Assembly: GCF_024362695.1 (NCBI RefSeq)
Contig: NC_065415.1
Coordinates: 11,015,438 to 11,079,437 of the forward strand
Length of the DNA stretch: 64,000 nucleotides
Source: Pectinophora gossypiella
Lineage: Eukaryota > Arthropoda > Insecta > Lepidoptera > Gelechiidae
Direction: 5' to 3'
Both the position numbers and the translations under genes were made by a program. This document shows, one piece after another, positions 30,063 to 42,000 of the stretch (the stretch's first letter is position 1; each line of letters starts with the position of its first letter). A model generated the notes under the pieces. That model was given only the letters and a program-made list of their open reading frames with translations, was not told the origin of the DNA and did not search any database.

Positions 30063-30498
30063 ACATCTCTAAAAGAATTAATCGTTCACCAAAACACATT
30101 AGTGGATAAGACTTTTTTCTGAAAATGCCTAAATCTAGGCCGGATAACGGAGTGCGGAATGGTGTTTTTGAGACGGGCAAAATGGCGGGAACTGCGGGGT
30201 TCCCGTCTCAGTATTCGCAGCACTTTGCCAAATGCTCCTAGGATCCGGATTAACTCACATTGCCCGAATGAAGGAAACACGCACTCACACCTACACGTTC
30301 TCTTTCCAATTATCCTGCCAGTGAGATCGTAATATGCTTGAAAGTGTAAGAAGGAAGAGACCTGAGCTTTAGCGCATGAAGCGCGTCTCAAACGCTCCCA
30401 AGTATAAAATGAACATGTGACGTCATTAAATCTAATGGCGTTTTAAACATAGAATAAAGTTTGATGTTGTCTTTTATTTCTTGTTGTTGGGTTTGAAG
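30063..30498. other. GC-richer block, no identified gene
   Basis: A 101-codon minus frame (30086-30391; begins MRRASCAKAQ) covers a locally GC-rich segment. I recognise no domain and the length is within chance expectation. It could be an unrecognised repeat. Confidence 0.3.
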
Positions 30499-30566
30499 TG
30501 TGCTCCCTACTCCTTCGATTAATTAAGGGGGATGCCTGTACTCAGCAGTGGGACGTATATAGTCTC
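30499..30566 (+). mobile_element. LINE-3 3' end fragment
   Basis: The fragment has GTGCTCCCTACTCC, GATTAATTAAGGGGGATGCC and CAGCAGTGGGACGTATATAG. It is a short diverged 3' end of LINE-3. Confidence 0.55.
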
Positions 30567-30690
30567 ATTATAGTATGTATTTATTTAGTCATGTAAGTAG
30601 TTAGTCAATTATTATAGGATACGAAATTATGCTCAGTATGTCATATTATGACATTTTAAATATATTTTTCTCACAAAGAAAAGGCAAGAT

Positions 30691-30759
30691 GGAAGCAACT
30701 GCCCAATTTTTCCCTAAAAAAGAAGCATGAAGAAAAGTAGCTACACCGACAAGAGATGA
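30691..30759 (+). mobile_element. LINE-1-tailed 69-bp insertion
   Basis: The insert (CTGCCCAATTTTTCCCTAAA, GTAGCTACACCGACAAGAGA, TGA) matches the 3' end of the LINE-1-tailed family at 54170 and 55263. The stem-loop has been lost in part. A 23-bp TSD with two or three mismatches lies at 30668-30690 and 30760-30782 (TTCTCACAAAGAAAA..CAAGAT). Confidence 0.75.
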
Positions 30760-30787
30760 TTCTCACAAAGAAAAAACAAGATCGAAA

Positions 30788-30870
30788 AAATGTGAGTCGC
30801 ACGGGAATTGAACAAGCAGCTCGTGCCAAGCCGGGACGAGTGTGTTAACCATTACACCACCAGGTCCTTC
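30788..30870 (-). mobile_element. tRNA-like SINE head or tRNA pseudogene
   Basis: On the minus strand the A-box-type TGGTGTAATGG and B-box-type TTGTTCAATTCCC are spaced as in a tRNA, with GGACCTGG near the 5' end. The arms do not pair well enough for a functional tRNA. It is probably a SINE head or decayed tRNA. Confidence 0.45.
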
Positions 30871-32159
30871 TCCTGTCCATTCGAAATTTTTCGATCTGTG
30901 TAATATCGTCATTGTCGTTCTATTCTCGTTCTCGTAATTACCCCACTGTGTTTTCTTCTATGTTATGATGTCCAATGTAAAATTCTATGTAATATTAGGC
31001 CAAATACTTTATTAAACGCCATAGCTTTAAACTAAAAGCTGTTACGGAACGGTGTAAAAGAGGATTCCGCAAATCTTAAAGGATTCGGAAGTTGGCTGCT
31101 ATAACGCAGCACATGAATCAGAGACAACGAAATACTCTTATGGGATTGATCGCCGGGTTTTTGTTAGCTTAACCACGTAGAATGTGTAAGAGCTTATCTA
31201 ATATAAACTTCAAGTAGGCAATAAGCCTGCATAATACATAAACATACATGATGTCAATTTCTTAGAGAATCAAAATAACTTCATTTAGAATTGCCTAGTC
31301 ACTGCTCAAGGAGATAAAAGAACAGAAAATACCTGCAACTTTTGAGAAAGGGAATAGTTGTTGTACTATACCTTTCAACATTGATGCTTTCTGACTTCTA
31401 AATCTACTAAACACACGTAAATACACGTAAATAACACGTTTTTGTAGCAAGCAGCTAACGAAAAGGACCTTAATTTTCTTACTAATTGAGTGGCTCTACT
31501 AAATCTTTAGATCACTTTTAATCATGCATGCCCCGTTATAGTCTCTTTATAACCAAATAAAGATTGTTGATTCGATACAAGGTACACCTTATAAATTTAA
31601 ATCTCGTTTATAATTGGAGGCAATTTGATCTGATTTCCGTTTAATTTTACTTTATTCGGTCTCAAAGGGCCAATAAATTGCGAGCGAAATATTCGGCGGG
31701 GCTCGGAATACCGCGGATGGTTCGCCCGGCGCCGACACAGCGTGCTCTTGCGCAGGTAAGTGAAGTTGCGTGTACCCCTGTCAAATAGACCCACTTTACT
31801 GCTGGTTTTGTTCCAACAAGCTTTTAAATTTAAACGAGAGCAATTTAAAAAACTTTGCAAATTTCGAAATTTTTCGGTACGGTTTCATGGCTGTTTTTAA
31901 TTAAAGACCAATGTAGCTGTCCCTTCCGATATTTGTAAGGAACGTTTATTTATACGTGGGTATTTTGTTAGGTCGCTTTTTATTTTTGTTGGTAAGAGAT
32001 ATGGGGAACGGTCTACATGAATTTGTCACAATGAGACGGATGTCGACAATTAACCGAATTGATAATGACAGTGTGCGCATCGGACTGAAAATAATAGCAA
32101 CAATTCATTACTTAAACTACATACCTCCACGCGTGACTGACAAAAAGCTTTACAGTTTC
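30871..32159. other. Unique-looking DNA with a CpG-rich patch
   Basis: At 31640-31770 there is a CpG-rich patch containing GGCGGGGCTCGG, CCGCGG and CCCGGCGCCG. It ends in a strong donor-like CAG/GTAAGTG at 31753-31762. The 87-codon minus frame across it has no domain. The rest is AT-rich. Confidence 0.35.
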
Positions 32160-32764
32160 TACTTCTATCAGATGGATTGTGAGAGCAATAACCGACCTCA
32201 TCAACCCTGGTGTCAGGGTTACTATTGAGCCGCTAAAGGCCCCGGACATAGCGCATGTAACGACTACTAACTTACATCAGTAAGAAGTAACCGGGACCAA
32301 CGGCTTAACGTGCCTTCTGTTTTCAGCTTCCTTCTGAAGCACGGACCATGTTTCTTGCGGACAATCGGGTGATCAGCCTGTAATGTTCTAACCAAACTAT
32401 GGGTCACAAACGGACTTTTGTGATATAAAGAAAAGAAAGAAAGAATCGTTTATTATATAAGGGCACCACAGTAACAAATATAAAACAAAACAAGGAATAT
32501 TTATTTATTTATAAACAATAAAACAGACAAAAGAAAATAGACAATACAGGTAAGCTTACGAGTATCTCCAATAATAACACATAACTTACAAATAAAACAC
32601 GTTATAAAAACAACAGTAAACAAGACAGTACAAATAAATAAATAGATAGTAAACATTAAGGCAAATTGTAATTGAGTAAATAGAATGGTCAACAACTGGT
32701 GATTGATATATGTCCTTACTGGGATTTGAACTCGGGACTAGACTGTTAGACCACAGAGGCCCTT
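32160..32764 (-). mobile_element. SINE-1, near full-length, split by LINE-7
   Basis: This is the only copy retaining the tRNA-like head. On the minus strand an A box (TGTGGTCTAAC, plus 32744-32754) and a B box GAGTTCAAATCCC (32721-32733) are visible. The core (AAGGCACGTTAAGCC, GGTCCCGGTTAC) and the 3' part (GGCTCAATAGTAACCCTGAC, ACCAGGGTTGATGAGG) follow to a decayed TAGAAGTAGA tail. LINE-7 (32428-32703) splits the segment just after the head. The core carries an extra duplication around CTTCTGTTTTCAGCTTCCTTC. Confidence 0.75.
32428..32703 (-). mobile_element. LINE-7 3' UTR fragment inside SINE-1
   Basis: On the minus strand it ends GGTGCCCTTATATAATAAAC, GATTC and a TTTC-repeat tail, with AATAAA just upstream of the tail. 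TGATATA at 32421-32427 and 32704-32710 is the likely TSD. A 64-codon frame inside is incidental. No coding homology remains. Confidence 0.6.
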
Positions 32765-33002
32765 ATGTTGCTTATCATCAGAGACAAGTTGTGGGTTAAT
32801 TACCGGATCACTTTGTGTCGTTATGGAAACATTACAGGCAGGCGATGAGTTTGTAAACATCACCACTACACACCACTTCATAGTATTTTTCATCATCATC
32901 ATCGTCGTTTAAATGCTAATCGTCATCCGCAGGATATTTTCTAATTACATGTACCTCTACTTATACTAAAAGTGAACTCATCCGTAATCTGTGTATACTT
33001 TT

Positions 33003-33085
33003 CGTGACACCCTATCTAAAACTTAGGGGGATAATCCAGCTCATGTTTCTGAGTTAATATCTAGTGGAATTTTCAATCGCAACAT
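33003..33085 (+). mobile_element. MITE-4 half copy
   Basis: GTGACACCCTATCT, TTAGGGGGATAATCCAGC, TCTGAGTTAATATC and TGGAATTTTCAATCGCAA match one arm of MITE-4. The other arm is missing, and SINE-3 has inserted at 33096. Confidence 0.55.
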
Positions 33086-33095
33086 TATGGAACTA

Positions 33096-33446
33096 GAACC
33101 GTGTTGGCCTAGTTGGTAGAACGCTTGCCTCTCACTTTGAGGTCGCAGATTCGAATGCAGCACAGAGCTAAACCAATGATGGAAGAAAATGTTTTCGAAT
33201 TCATGTTTCGGTCAAAAATGATTATCACGTGCTCAGCGGTGAAAGAAAACATCGTTAGGAAACACACATTCCCCAGAAAAGAATTTTCGGAGGTATGTGA
33301 CCTAACTTGTTTTGGGCTGCTTTCCCTTTGCGGGTTGGAAGGTGTCACAGCCAGTCGCTTCTGTAAAAAACCGGACCTGTCAAATCTTCAGGTTAGGTAA
33401 GCGAACCCTGTGAAAAACCAGATAATGCTAGGGAGATGATAAACAG
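33096..33446 (+). mobile_element. SINE-3, intact full-length copy
   Basis: A perfect TSD TATGGAACTA lies at 33086-33095 and 33447-33456. The tRNA head has the A box TGGCCTAGTTGG (33105-33116) and the B box AGATTCGAATGC (about 33147). The body has ATTATCACGTGCTCAGCGGT, CATCGTTAGGAAAC, TCGGAGGTATGTGACCTAAC, GTCGCTTCTGTAAAAAACCG and GACCTGTCAAATCTTCAGG. The tail is TAATGCTAGGGAGATGATAA. At about 351 bp it is the best reference copy here. The 95- and 79-codon frames inside it are shadows. Confidence 0.85.
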
Positions 33447-33456
33447 TATGGAACTA

Positions 33457-34283
33457 AACATTCGTTGATGCAAGTCCGGTACCTGAGTTCGAACCAATTC
33501 CAATTTATATGTAAGTACGAATTTTTCGACATTTTAATAAATATATTCCCAGTTGTATCTCGAAAATCGTAACCCATTTCTTTAAAGAAATACCCAAATG
33601 TTGAAGAGGACATTCTTCAAAAACACTTGAATCTATTTTGGAATTCCGGTCCTATTCACGAGCAGTGCTCGCATTGCAGTCACGTCCATTGCCGGTAACA
33701 TCTGTCAGTGAGAGCCATTTTAAAACTGATACCGCAAGAAAATTGTGTACTAACCAATACATGTTTAGGTTTCACAGGGAGATGTTTTGGGACCGCTTTT
33801 CAATCTTACTGCTTAGGGAAAAGGTTGAGTTCTCGATGGTTTATCGAACCAAATTTTGGCCGATGCCTGACACTTTTGGGCCTTAACGCCTTGGGTTACA
33901 GATGAAAAGAAGTGATGGAACTAAATGTAAGTTTTTACGAATGCACCCCTTTTGAAAAGAACTTTTACTCGGTTCGAATTACTTATGTTATTGGTGCAAG
34001 ACAAGACAGTTTACATCCTTAATTCTTTGTAGTCGGAGGGGAATTTCAGTGTGTCGTGTTTTCTTTGTGTGTTTGAAACGGAATGATAAATATTTTTTTC
34101 AGATATGGAGTATTTATTGTTCTTTCCTGTATGTTATCGGTCCATAGCACCGCGCAACAGTGAACATAATTATGTATAGGGAGATACTTAAGTTTTCAGT
34201 ATATTAAGTACATCGATTTTGATTTTCGCTCAAATTTCATTATTTCCAGTGTCATTATTTTTGTTCGATGACAAGTATATTGT
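33457..34283. other. SINE-4 scrap, then no recognised feature
   Basis: 33462-33497 (GATGCAAGTCCGG, GAGTTCGAACC) resembles the SINE-4 head end. Overlapping 61-82-codon frames at 33428-33905 lie on both strands without recognisable domains. Confidence 0.4.
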
Positions 34284-34425
34284 ATGACACACTTCTATTG
34301 CTTCCTCCACATTCACCAATCGTTTCATACACGTACGCCGGTTCAGAGTAGATCGTACTGAACCTTTTCTAAGGACATCTCCAAATTGGTCAATGGAAGT
34401 CCTTCTAGGTCTTCCTCTTACGTAT
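34284..34425 (-). pseudogene. LINE-2 ORF2 C-terminal fragment
   Basis: On the minus strand the coding blocks matching RPRRTSIDQ, GDVLRKG, STLNRRTCMKRL and EEA are visible, with several substitutions. No tail remains. The same segment lies in the copies at 4072 and 29831. Confidence 0.65.
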
Positions 34426-37400
34426 TCTTAATTTAAATTAATACTGGTACATGAAACAATAATGAAAAGCAACAGCAAAAAAACTGTTACAAGCGAATAG
34501 GTAATCTGATTACTAATCAAACATCAAAACCGTCAAGACCACACGTTCCAACGTAGTAAGTACCACAGTCAAAACAAAGCAAGTAGCTCCAATCATTTCA
34601 TGGCTCACTTCACATAAAACTTTTTTAGTAGGAACATTTCACCGTCAATCTGGCTCGTTTTACCGATAAAACAACAAAGGCACATGCTCCTATTGCGTCG
34701 GTTTAAGAGCAATCATCAAATCCTACAAAAAGATAATGGTTTATCATACTCGCCCACCCAAGGAGTCCAATTTTGGAACGTGAGGTTTATGTAACACGTC
34801 TTTTAATTCTACATCAACTGCGCCGGCCTAAACTCTTCGCGGAAAACCATTGCATACCGTTCAAAGACATTTTTTAGCAAAACAAAACTAAGAAAGTATT
34901 GCACCGAGAATTTTTTCCTCGAACGTTGGGAATTTAAATTCTTTCCCCTACTTACACAATCGCGTGTGGTCTAATTATGAATACGGCAAAATAGCATTAA
35001 CTTTGTTGTTAAAGAGGTAAAAGCTGGCGTTTTCTTCGCGAAATGGAATAAAAGTGTAATGGATAAGGGAAACTTCTAGGCCTGTTAAGTGGCGATACCC
35101 TACTTCAGCTACTTTGCATTTTATGTCAACCACTACTTAGCTGTTTGTTTTACCTCCACGCCTACTTAAAGCTTCTTGGCTTCTTTTACCTTTTAACATA
35201 ACTTAAATAACAGACATTTATTTCTTAAAGCTGGATTATTACTTTACTTTTACTTAGTATTTTTAAGTACTGAATTTCTGTAGAAAAACAACATAAGATA
35301 ACATAGAATTACGCATGAACAGACACTAGACAGAGGCAGTAGACAAAGGTAGAATAGTATTTTCATACACCAAAAAACAACTAAATAAAATCTGTATATA
35401 AAGTGACCTAAAATATTACATATTCTTAATTTTACACTGCATTATGAAAAGCAGCAATAAAGTTAATCAAGTAATGTAACAGTAAAGATAGTTAGTTGGA
35501 TGGGTACCCGTTTAGTATCCTTCTCTAGTCTCTTTGAAGCGTAAGTATGTAATATTACACCCATCTTAGCCGCTTGACGTATTTTAACGCGACTCCAAAC
35601 GCAATAAAGATACATATATTTATAGAAAATTGAGTTCTAAATCAAACAGAATAGCTTGATGTGCTGATGAGATAGTGTGATGAGGTGCAAAAATCTTTTG
35701 CAACAAAACCTGTCTTTTTCTAAACTCTCAAATCTCATAAAGATAAATACGAGAGATAAGCGAATAACTAACCACATAACACCCAATTAGAGTTGAATTT
35801 GTTATTCAAATACAATGTGAATGACTCGATAAGCACTGAAGTGAAGCTTTAAATAATAGAAAAATGTTGGATAGACTACGTCCTTGTTTTTAAATAATCT
35901 CAGTCTTTTAAAGTATTAGATCTCTATCAACTTAAATGAATACTATCTGCTATAAATAAATATTTACTTTGCATAGATATTATACATCTTTACCTAGATA
36001 TAGATACTTAGCTAAGATTTAATTTGGAAGGTCCTTGTATACAGGAATATTCCGGCCCAAACCTGTTTCTTTGTAGACATTATGCAGAGCTCAATAATTT
36101 AAGTGAAATATATAATAAAGTACATTTTATACGAAGGACCGGATGAAACCAACGGTGGTCCCTTAATTAAAGATAAAAATATCACTCGATATCATCTCAT
36201 ACTGTTTCTTAATGAGGATTTTCGTAATTATGTTTTGCTAATTTGTTCAAACCGTTTATCAAATATTTATAAATCACTAATCGAAATGGTAAATACGCAT
36301 TTGCAACTGGTGTTGAACTGTTAATATTCAAATGTATTTTTTCAACAGCAATCTTGGGCTTGTCATCATAAATTTCCACTTCTACTCTTTTAATATATCT
36401 TTTTTAAATATATTAATATAATTCTGACCTTTCCGTTCGTGGTTTATCAAATCGAGCGTTACTCAATGAAATATTTTAATGCAGTGCTAAGTATAATACC
36501 GGGTGAGAACAATGAGCCATAAACAAGACCCGATATCAACATAATGCAATCCCATAGCGATGAAATGGGGGTTTCTTTATTTCAATAATACCTACCCGAG
36601 TACAAAGCAACAATAATAATGTAGAGTGTAAAATTACTTTGACTATTTTCAATGAGATTGCTAAAGGGGAAACGTATGACTTCTGCCAACAGTTATTACG
36701 TCTTTATAACGCTGTTTCCGTAGAACTCTGCCCTGTGTTTTGGATTAGGCCTAGATATAATGGTTTTGTAACGCGGACCTAAGGTGAAATATCACTAATA
36801 CTTATTTTACCTTTAAACATTGGAATTGCTAACACAAATAGCACAAGACATCGGACAGTAGGAGGACTTAATTAAATTTAACATTTATTTGCAAACTAAT
36901 ATATAATTAGCAGGTTAAGTACCATTTTTTTTAAATCAAATAATGGTAATTTATATTATATGTAAACCATAAGTCAATCTACACCACTGGATTAAAATAT
37001 ACCACGTAACATCTCAATATAATATTTATCCACAACTTTATTTCTCATATCTTATTAGATTTTCCAATACTGTGATATGTGAGCACACAATGTTTAATAA
37101 AAACGATGAAATCTTATAGTAGACGCTTTCATACTTAGGTACAAATATTTAAGGCTATGAAATAAAAAAATAAGATGCGACGTCTTGACAATGTAGCGTA
37201 CACGTGACAGAAGAGGCATAGAAAGTGGAAATAATATAGTGTGTAAAAACTTAAAATATGAATAACTTCACGCCCCATCCCCCGCCGGGTGCTGTCACGG
37301 AAGCGTTCAATTATTAACCTCACAGAGGTGCGCGAAGCAGTTGTAACATGAATAATAAAATACTAGAATACGCCGTAAAAACAGTGAAGAAACTGCAAGG

Positions 37401-37894
37401 GTGCAGCACAATGGCGATATAAAGGCAACACTGTATCTTTATATGCGTTGACAATGTGCATTGTGCCTTAGGACCTACAGCGGAACTCGCGAAGAATTTT
37501 AATATTCTCTACGAGATACAAGCTTCATCTAAGTTCATAGTCAGCCAGTTTGCGCTACATGAAATTCTTTTAAAATTCATGCCGGTCATTCAACCGTCGC
37601 ATGCTAGAACTAGTGCACCGGGCTTTTGTGTATGAACATTGTGTGGACTGGAATTCTTTCCAGTCCCCTGTTGTTTCCAGGACAGATTCCATTAACTGCT
37701 GAAATTGCAATGAAAGTATATATCAGCATAGTACCATTTTATTATTTATTTGGGCTAGCAACAGCACCTTAATGAGTTACGTAAATGTTGTACTTATGAG
37801 GCCAATAAAAATTGCCCTATTGTACAATTGGTAACAAATTATGTTTAATATAATTAAATTTTAATTTTCTAGTGATTAACGAACAATATTGTTA
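34426..37894. other. Long AT-rich stretch, no recognised gene
   Basis: Frames of 62-73 codons only. A LINE-tail-like remnant on the minus strand (CGGGGGATGGGGCGTGAAGTTA, read in two parts) lies at 37262-37300. Otherwise I saw no repeat, inverted end or domain over about 3.4 kb. Confidence 0.4.
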
Positions 37895-37985
37895 TTTGTT
37901 TATCGGCATTGAGCGCTTACTTTTGTATGCGCAAATGGCAAATTACAGCATCGATTTTTAAATATATAGCTTCAATGTAACCCCC
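37895..37985. mobile_element. MITE-2 half copy
   Basis: CATTGAGCGCTTACTTTTGT, ATGCGCAAATGGCAAATTAC and GCTTCAATGTAACCCCC match the loop and right arm of MITE-2. The left arm is missing. Confidence 0.5.
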
Positions 37986-38505
37986 AGATCTTTCTTTTTT
38001 ACCCTCAGTTCAGAAGAAAATAATAAAAAATTGTTATCAAGAATATGCGTACCAGGCTTCTTAGCATTTAACGACATACCTAGTAGAGCTTCAGTTCCAC
38101 TAAGCGAAGCCTTACAGTTGCCAATATATGTACGCAATACTTCTGAATCTGAATCGATATTGGCACGTTTATACTCCTATAAGCATGGGCTACTTCTGAG
38201 GATAAATCGTCGTAAATAAATGCAAGACTTAAAGCCTGTAAACCGACATTGATGGTGTTGTAGTGTTGATCTGCGATTTCAAGTGGCCAGCTGCCGATGC
38301 TAAAGTATCCAACGCGGACACAATATACCCTTATCAAATGATACTTATCTGAAAAGAGATATAAAACTGTTTTACTAGAGTAACATAATGTAAGTCAATG
38401 TTTAGGACTGTCATGTTTCACCAGAATCTCGCCTAGTAGTGACGTTGCGTCCTAAGCTTACTCGTTTTAAAGTCTTCTGAAAAACAGCCTCTCATAAACC
38501 CACAT

Positions 38506-38759
38506 ATTACATATAACAAAAAAATGTGATCCCTAGTTTGGTTATAGGACATTACAGGCTGATCACCTGATTGTCCGAAAGAAAAATGATCCGTGCTTCG
38601 GAAGGCACGTTAAGCAGTTGGTCCCGGTTACTGCTTACTGATGTAAGTTAGTAGTCGTTACATGAGCCATGTCAGGGGCCTTTGGCGGCTCAATAGTAAC
38701 CCTGACACCAGGGTTGATGGGGTTGGTAATCCACCTCACAATCCACACGATAGAAGAAG
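38506..38759 (+). mobile_element. SINE-1 lacking the tRNA head
   Basis: A perfect 12-bp TSD ATAAACCCACAT lies at 38494-38505 and 38760-38771. The copy starts in the linker (TGTGATCCCTAGTTTGG). It keeps CTGATCACCTGATTGTCC, the core CCGTGCTTCGGAAGGCACGT, GAGCCATGTCAGGGGCCTTT, GGCGGCTCAATAGTAACC and CACACGATAGAAGAAGA. It is the best-preserved SINE-1 body here. Confidence 0.85.
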
Positions 38760-38771
38760 ATAAACCCACAT

Positions 38772-39954
38772 CAGTGTTAGCAGTTAAAATTAAAATAATC
38801 TCACATAATCTATCAACATCAACCCACTATAGTTTCTAATCGTAGGCGAAACCTCTCACCAACCTATGCAAGTATTAAACTTCGAGATTTTCTCAAAACA
38901 AAATGAAAAGTCACCAAGTCTATTGTCCACCACCTCTTAGTACTTGGAAACGTCACCAGTGTTTATGATAAACACTGCAGCGGAACAATAAACACTACGT
39001 AGGAGTCGTAGGAGGACAGGCGTACATCTGTTATCACATCTACAGCCATGAATCAGCTATTTCGAACTAATTAAAGATAAACAACGTTTGATGCGCGCGC
39101 ATAAGTTTGCCGCCTGGAGGTCTCTGCGTGGAGTAGAGGTGCGAAAAAGTAACTAGTATCAATAACTTGGAAATAATAGCTACAATGTACACAAGTATTT
39201 TAAGGTTAGCTGCCAATTGCTAAGAGCTTTTTAAATCACTGCAAATTAGCGTTACTCAACAAGCACACAAGTTTAAAAAAGTGTGAGATTTTTTTACACA
39301 CTATCATCATAATGTGCTTTTTAACTTTACACCCAAATTTATTGGATCGACTATGCTTCTGTGGGAAATGCACTAGATAATGTAACAATATTACTTTTAG
39401 TTCGAAAGCAGAATGAGATTATATCGATATGATAATACAATGCACAGACCTTTAAATACATGTTTAGATAAACAGGGTAACAAACACAAAACTATGATCT
39501 AAGTACTTATAATATTATTATGACAACTATCCAACTTTTCGCATATTCTAGCCTTGTAGTGAGTGCTAGCTAAAACAAAGCCACAACATATTTATTTGTA
39601 ATTAACCTAGTATTTAAAATCACCCACCCAAATACTACACCATCCCAACCCTAAACTTCGGCAAGATCAGATATTTTTTTTTAATAAATAATTAAGTGCG
39701 TGGAGAAAATTAACTCTTCTTCCAGTGACGGGGAGCGACAGGGGAGTGACGTGGCTAGTCATTAGACCCGGGTCCGAGTTTGAAGTTCAGGGGTCACTGA
39801 CCGGCAGGTGGTGAAAGTAAGTCTTCTCAATGAATCTCAAGTTCAAGATTATTCTGGCAAGGTGAAGGACTTTTTAGAGTTATTTTAAATTCATATGTAA
39901 ATTCACACCGATAAATTTGAATGCGTTAGTAATACCACAAATAATGAGAGGACT
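38772..39954. other. No recognised feature
   Basis: This is AT-rich DNA with a GC-richer patch at 39720-39800 (GTGACGGGGAGCGACAGGGG). I recognise no gene or window-internal repeat. Confidence 0.4.
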
Positions 39955-39960
39955 TAGCAG

Positions 39961-40036
39961 TCCCTGATGAGGTAAATCTAGCTCAGCTGCTGGTGTGGAG
40001 CGGAGAGTTGCCGTTCTATACGTAGTATTATTTAAT
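39961..40036 (+). repeat. R2 dispersed repeat, copy 5
   Basis: GATGAGGTAAATCTAGCTCA, GGTGTGGAGCGGAGAG and CCGTTCTATACGTAGTATTA are present. Only the right half of R2 remains. Confidence 0.65.
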
Positions 40037-40040
40037 ATCG

Positions 40041-41454
40041 TCATAACATGGCCATTATTTTTGCCGCGCAACCAAAAACCGACTTAGTCATCTCACGTGC
40101 CACTCAGTCTCCAAGACTTTACGCGTAGCTGCAAGTATGGACATGGCATTCCAGGACCAGGATAAACCTGACCAACTACGCGCGTGTTCGTAGGCAGCTT
40201 TAAAGACGTACAGGTGGAAGATCATATCATGCGATTCACATCCTTACCGTTGAAGCAAACGCGGCGGAAACTATAACTTACCCCAAAAGTTTCTACATAC
40301 CATGATTCCTTTTTCAAATTATATATTTTTTTGCCAAATTCTCCATCAACCAGTGCATTGTACAATCATCAATGGAATTCCTGGCAAGCCTCTGCCCTTG
40401 TATATATATCTGGCTTATCTGTGTGAGGTTAAAAATGACGAATAAAATACCTATATAAAAGTTTTTCACAGCACGTTCATAATAATTACATTATTATATA
40501 TTTACGTACTACAAAGTGGTTAAAAACGAAATTCTGTCGGTCCGGTTCTCATAATCGTAACGTAAAAAATTTACAACAATTATTATAAAAAATGTCATAA
40601 TACGAAAATTTGCATTTTAATAAGGGTTCAACGTCAATGACATAAAGTTGTAATCGTACTTAAGAGACAACGGCCAAATAACCGTTTGGTGGGTATTATT
40701 AAGTTTACGTTTGTATTCTGTTTTCATTTGACACACACCCTTTGGTGTAGGAGAATAGAGAGAGGCGTAGATGCGACTATTGTTTCATACGTTTTATTAG
40801 AAAAATAACTGTAGATCTTTGATAACATGATCACGACATTATTAAGAGTAAAACAAACGTCGAATAAATAGCAAAGTGATGAACTTTCCTTCCAAATACT
40901 AAGACATACTTATTACCACAATTTGTACTCTTTTTAATATATTTCGTTTTATGTTTCAAATTCATTATTAATTATTCTGCATGTCGGTTTGGAATTTATT
41001 TAACCAACTCGCCAAAAAGAAAGTAATGTCGTCTGTGATAGATATTTTATTAAACTTTATACATAAAATACAATCGCGTTCAACAGTTTTCCTTGTTCCT
41101 GACACAGAAATTTAATAAAAGGGCGGGCGCCCGTATGCCCATAGACAGGCCACAGATAAGATCATAGACACACGAAACACACCAATTGGCCGATACCCTT
41201 TCATACACCAATTCACTTTTATTGATCCCGAATACCGTGAAAACCGTCGCCCTAATAGAAATATTTAATTGAATTAAACCGGCCGAAAGGGTGACGGGAA
41301 TTTCAATTAATTTAATTGAATTAAGCTTTGTGCTCTTTCTTATAAGTGAAAATATCTTTTCATATGACCATTCATGTGCCACCTTCATTTGAGAGAGCTT
41401 CATATTTGTACTTACTTCAAAACTGATTTGCATTGTTAATTTTATTTTGACAGT
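40041..41454. other. No recognised feature
   Basis: This is AT-rich. A 117-codon minus frame (41080-41433) has no domain and is within chance length. Confidence 0.4.
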
Positions 41455-41697
41455 GGCCCTGATTCCTGCAGATACCTCCTTATTTTACTTTAAGTTATAC
41501 CTGACATTTTCTTATCCCCCGAAAAGGAAAGGGACAGATGATTGACAGCTGTCAATTTTAGGACGAATGAGTAAATTAATAAATAACCCATGCCAATCAA
41601 ATAGGTATCTCGCTGGCATGCAAACCGTTTGACGTGTGCTGTCAACTTAATTCTACCGGGTTATTGGCCAATGTAATTTTTTATAGGGTTGTTTTAG
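41455..41697 (+). mobile_element. MITE-5, copy lacking the right end
   Basis: The left end CCCTGATTCCTGCAGATACC, the inner block CCGAAAAGGAAAGGGACAGA, a perfect 16-bp palindrome ATTGACAGCTGTCAAT, GGTATCTCGCTGGCATGCAA and CGGGTTATTGGCCAATGTAA are all shared with 58473-58877. The terminal repeat on the right is absent. Confidence 0.7.
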
Positions 41698-42000
41698 ATT
41701 CTATCTCGAAAAAACGAATATGAACCTGTGTTTCGCAGCAATTACCATTAAAACATGAGATAACAAAACTTTTTAAGGTGTATTAACTAGAAATAGTATC
41801 ATTTCTACGTAGCCAGCAGATAAGTCGACGCCCCGCTGTGTTACAATCAATTTATAGCATTACGTAGAGACAAACTGCTAGACTAGCGCAGTATGTCATT
41901 ATCCAATAGATCAGGGTTGGCAAAGACCAAAAAAAGAATATTTTTAGTGAAGTCCCGCATATGTACATTTATTACGTACTCACAGACAGTGTAAGCAGTT

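Noticed and set aside
23870..30870. piRNA cluster
   Set aside because: The nested, mixed-orientation transposon fragments are suggestive, but sequence alone cannot show small-RNA production and such nests are common in Lepidoptera.
32172..32228. End of a 90-codon frame with a plausible protein look
   Set aside because: The C-terminal part is translated SINE-1 sequence.
33105..33160. tRNA gene
   Set aside because: A and B boxes are present but the unit continues directly into the SINE-3 body and has a TSD, so it is a SINE head.
33109..33400. Opposed 79- and 95-codon frames
   Set aside because: Both lie inside the intact SINE-3 copy, which is non-coding.
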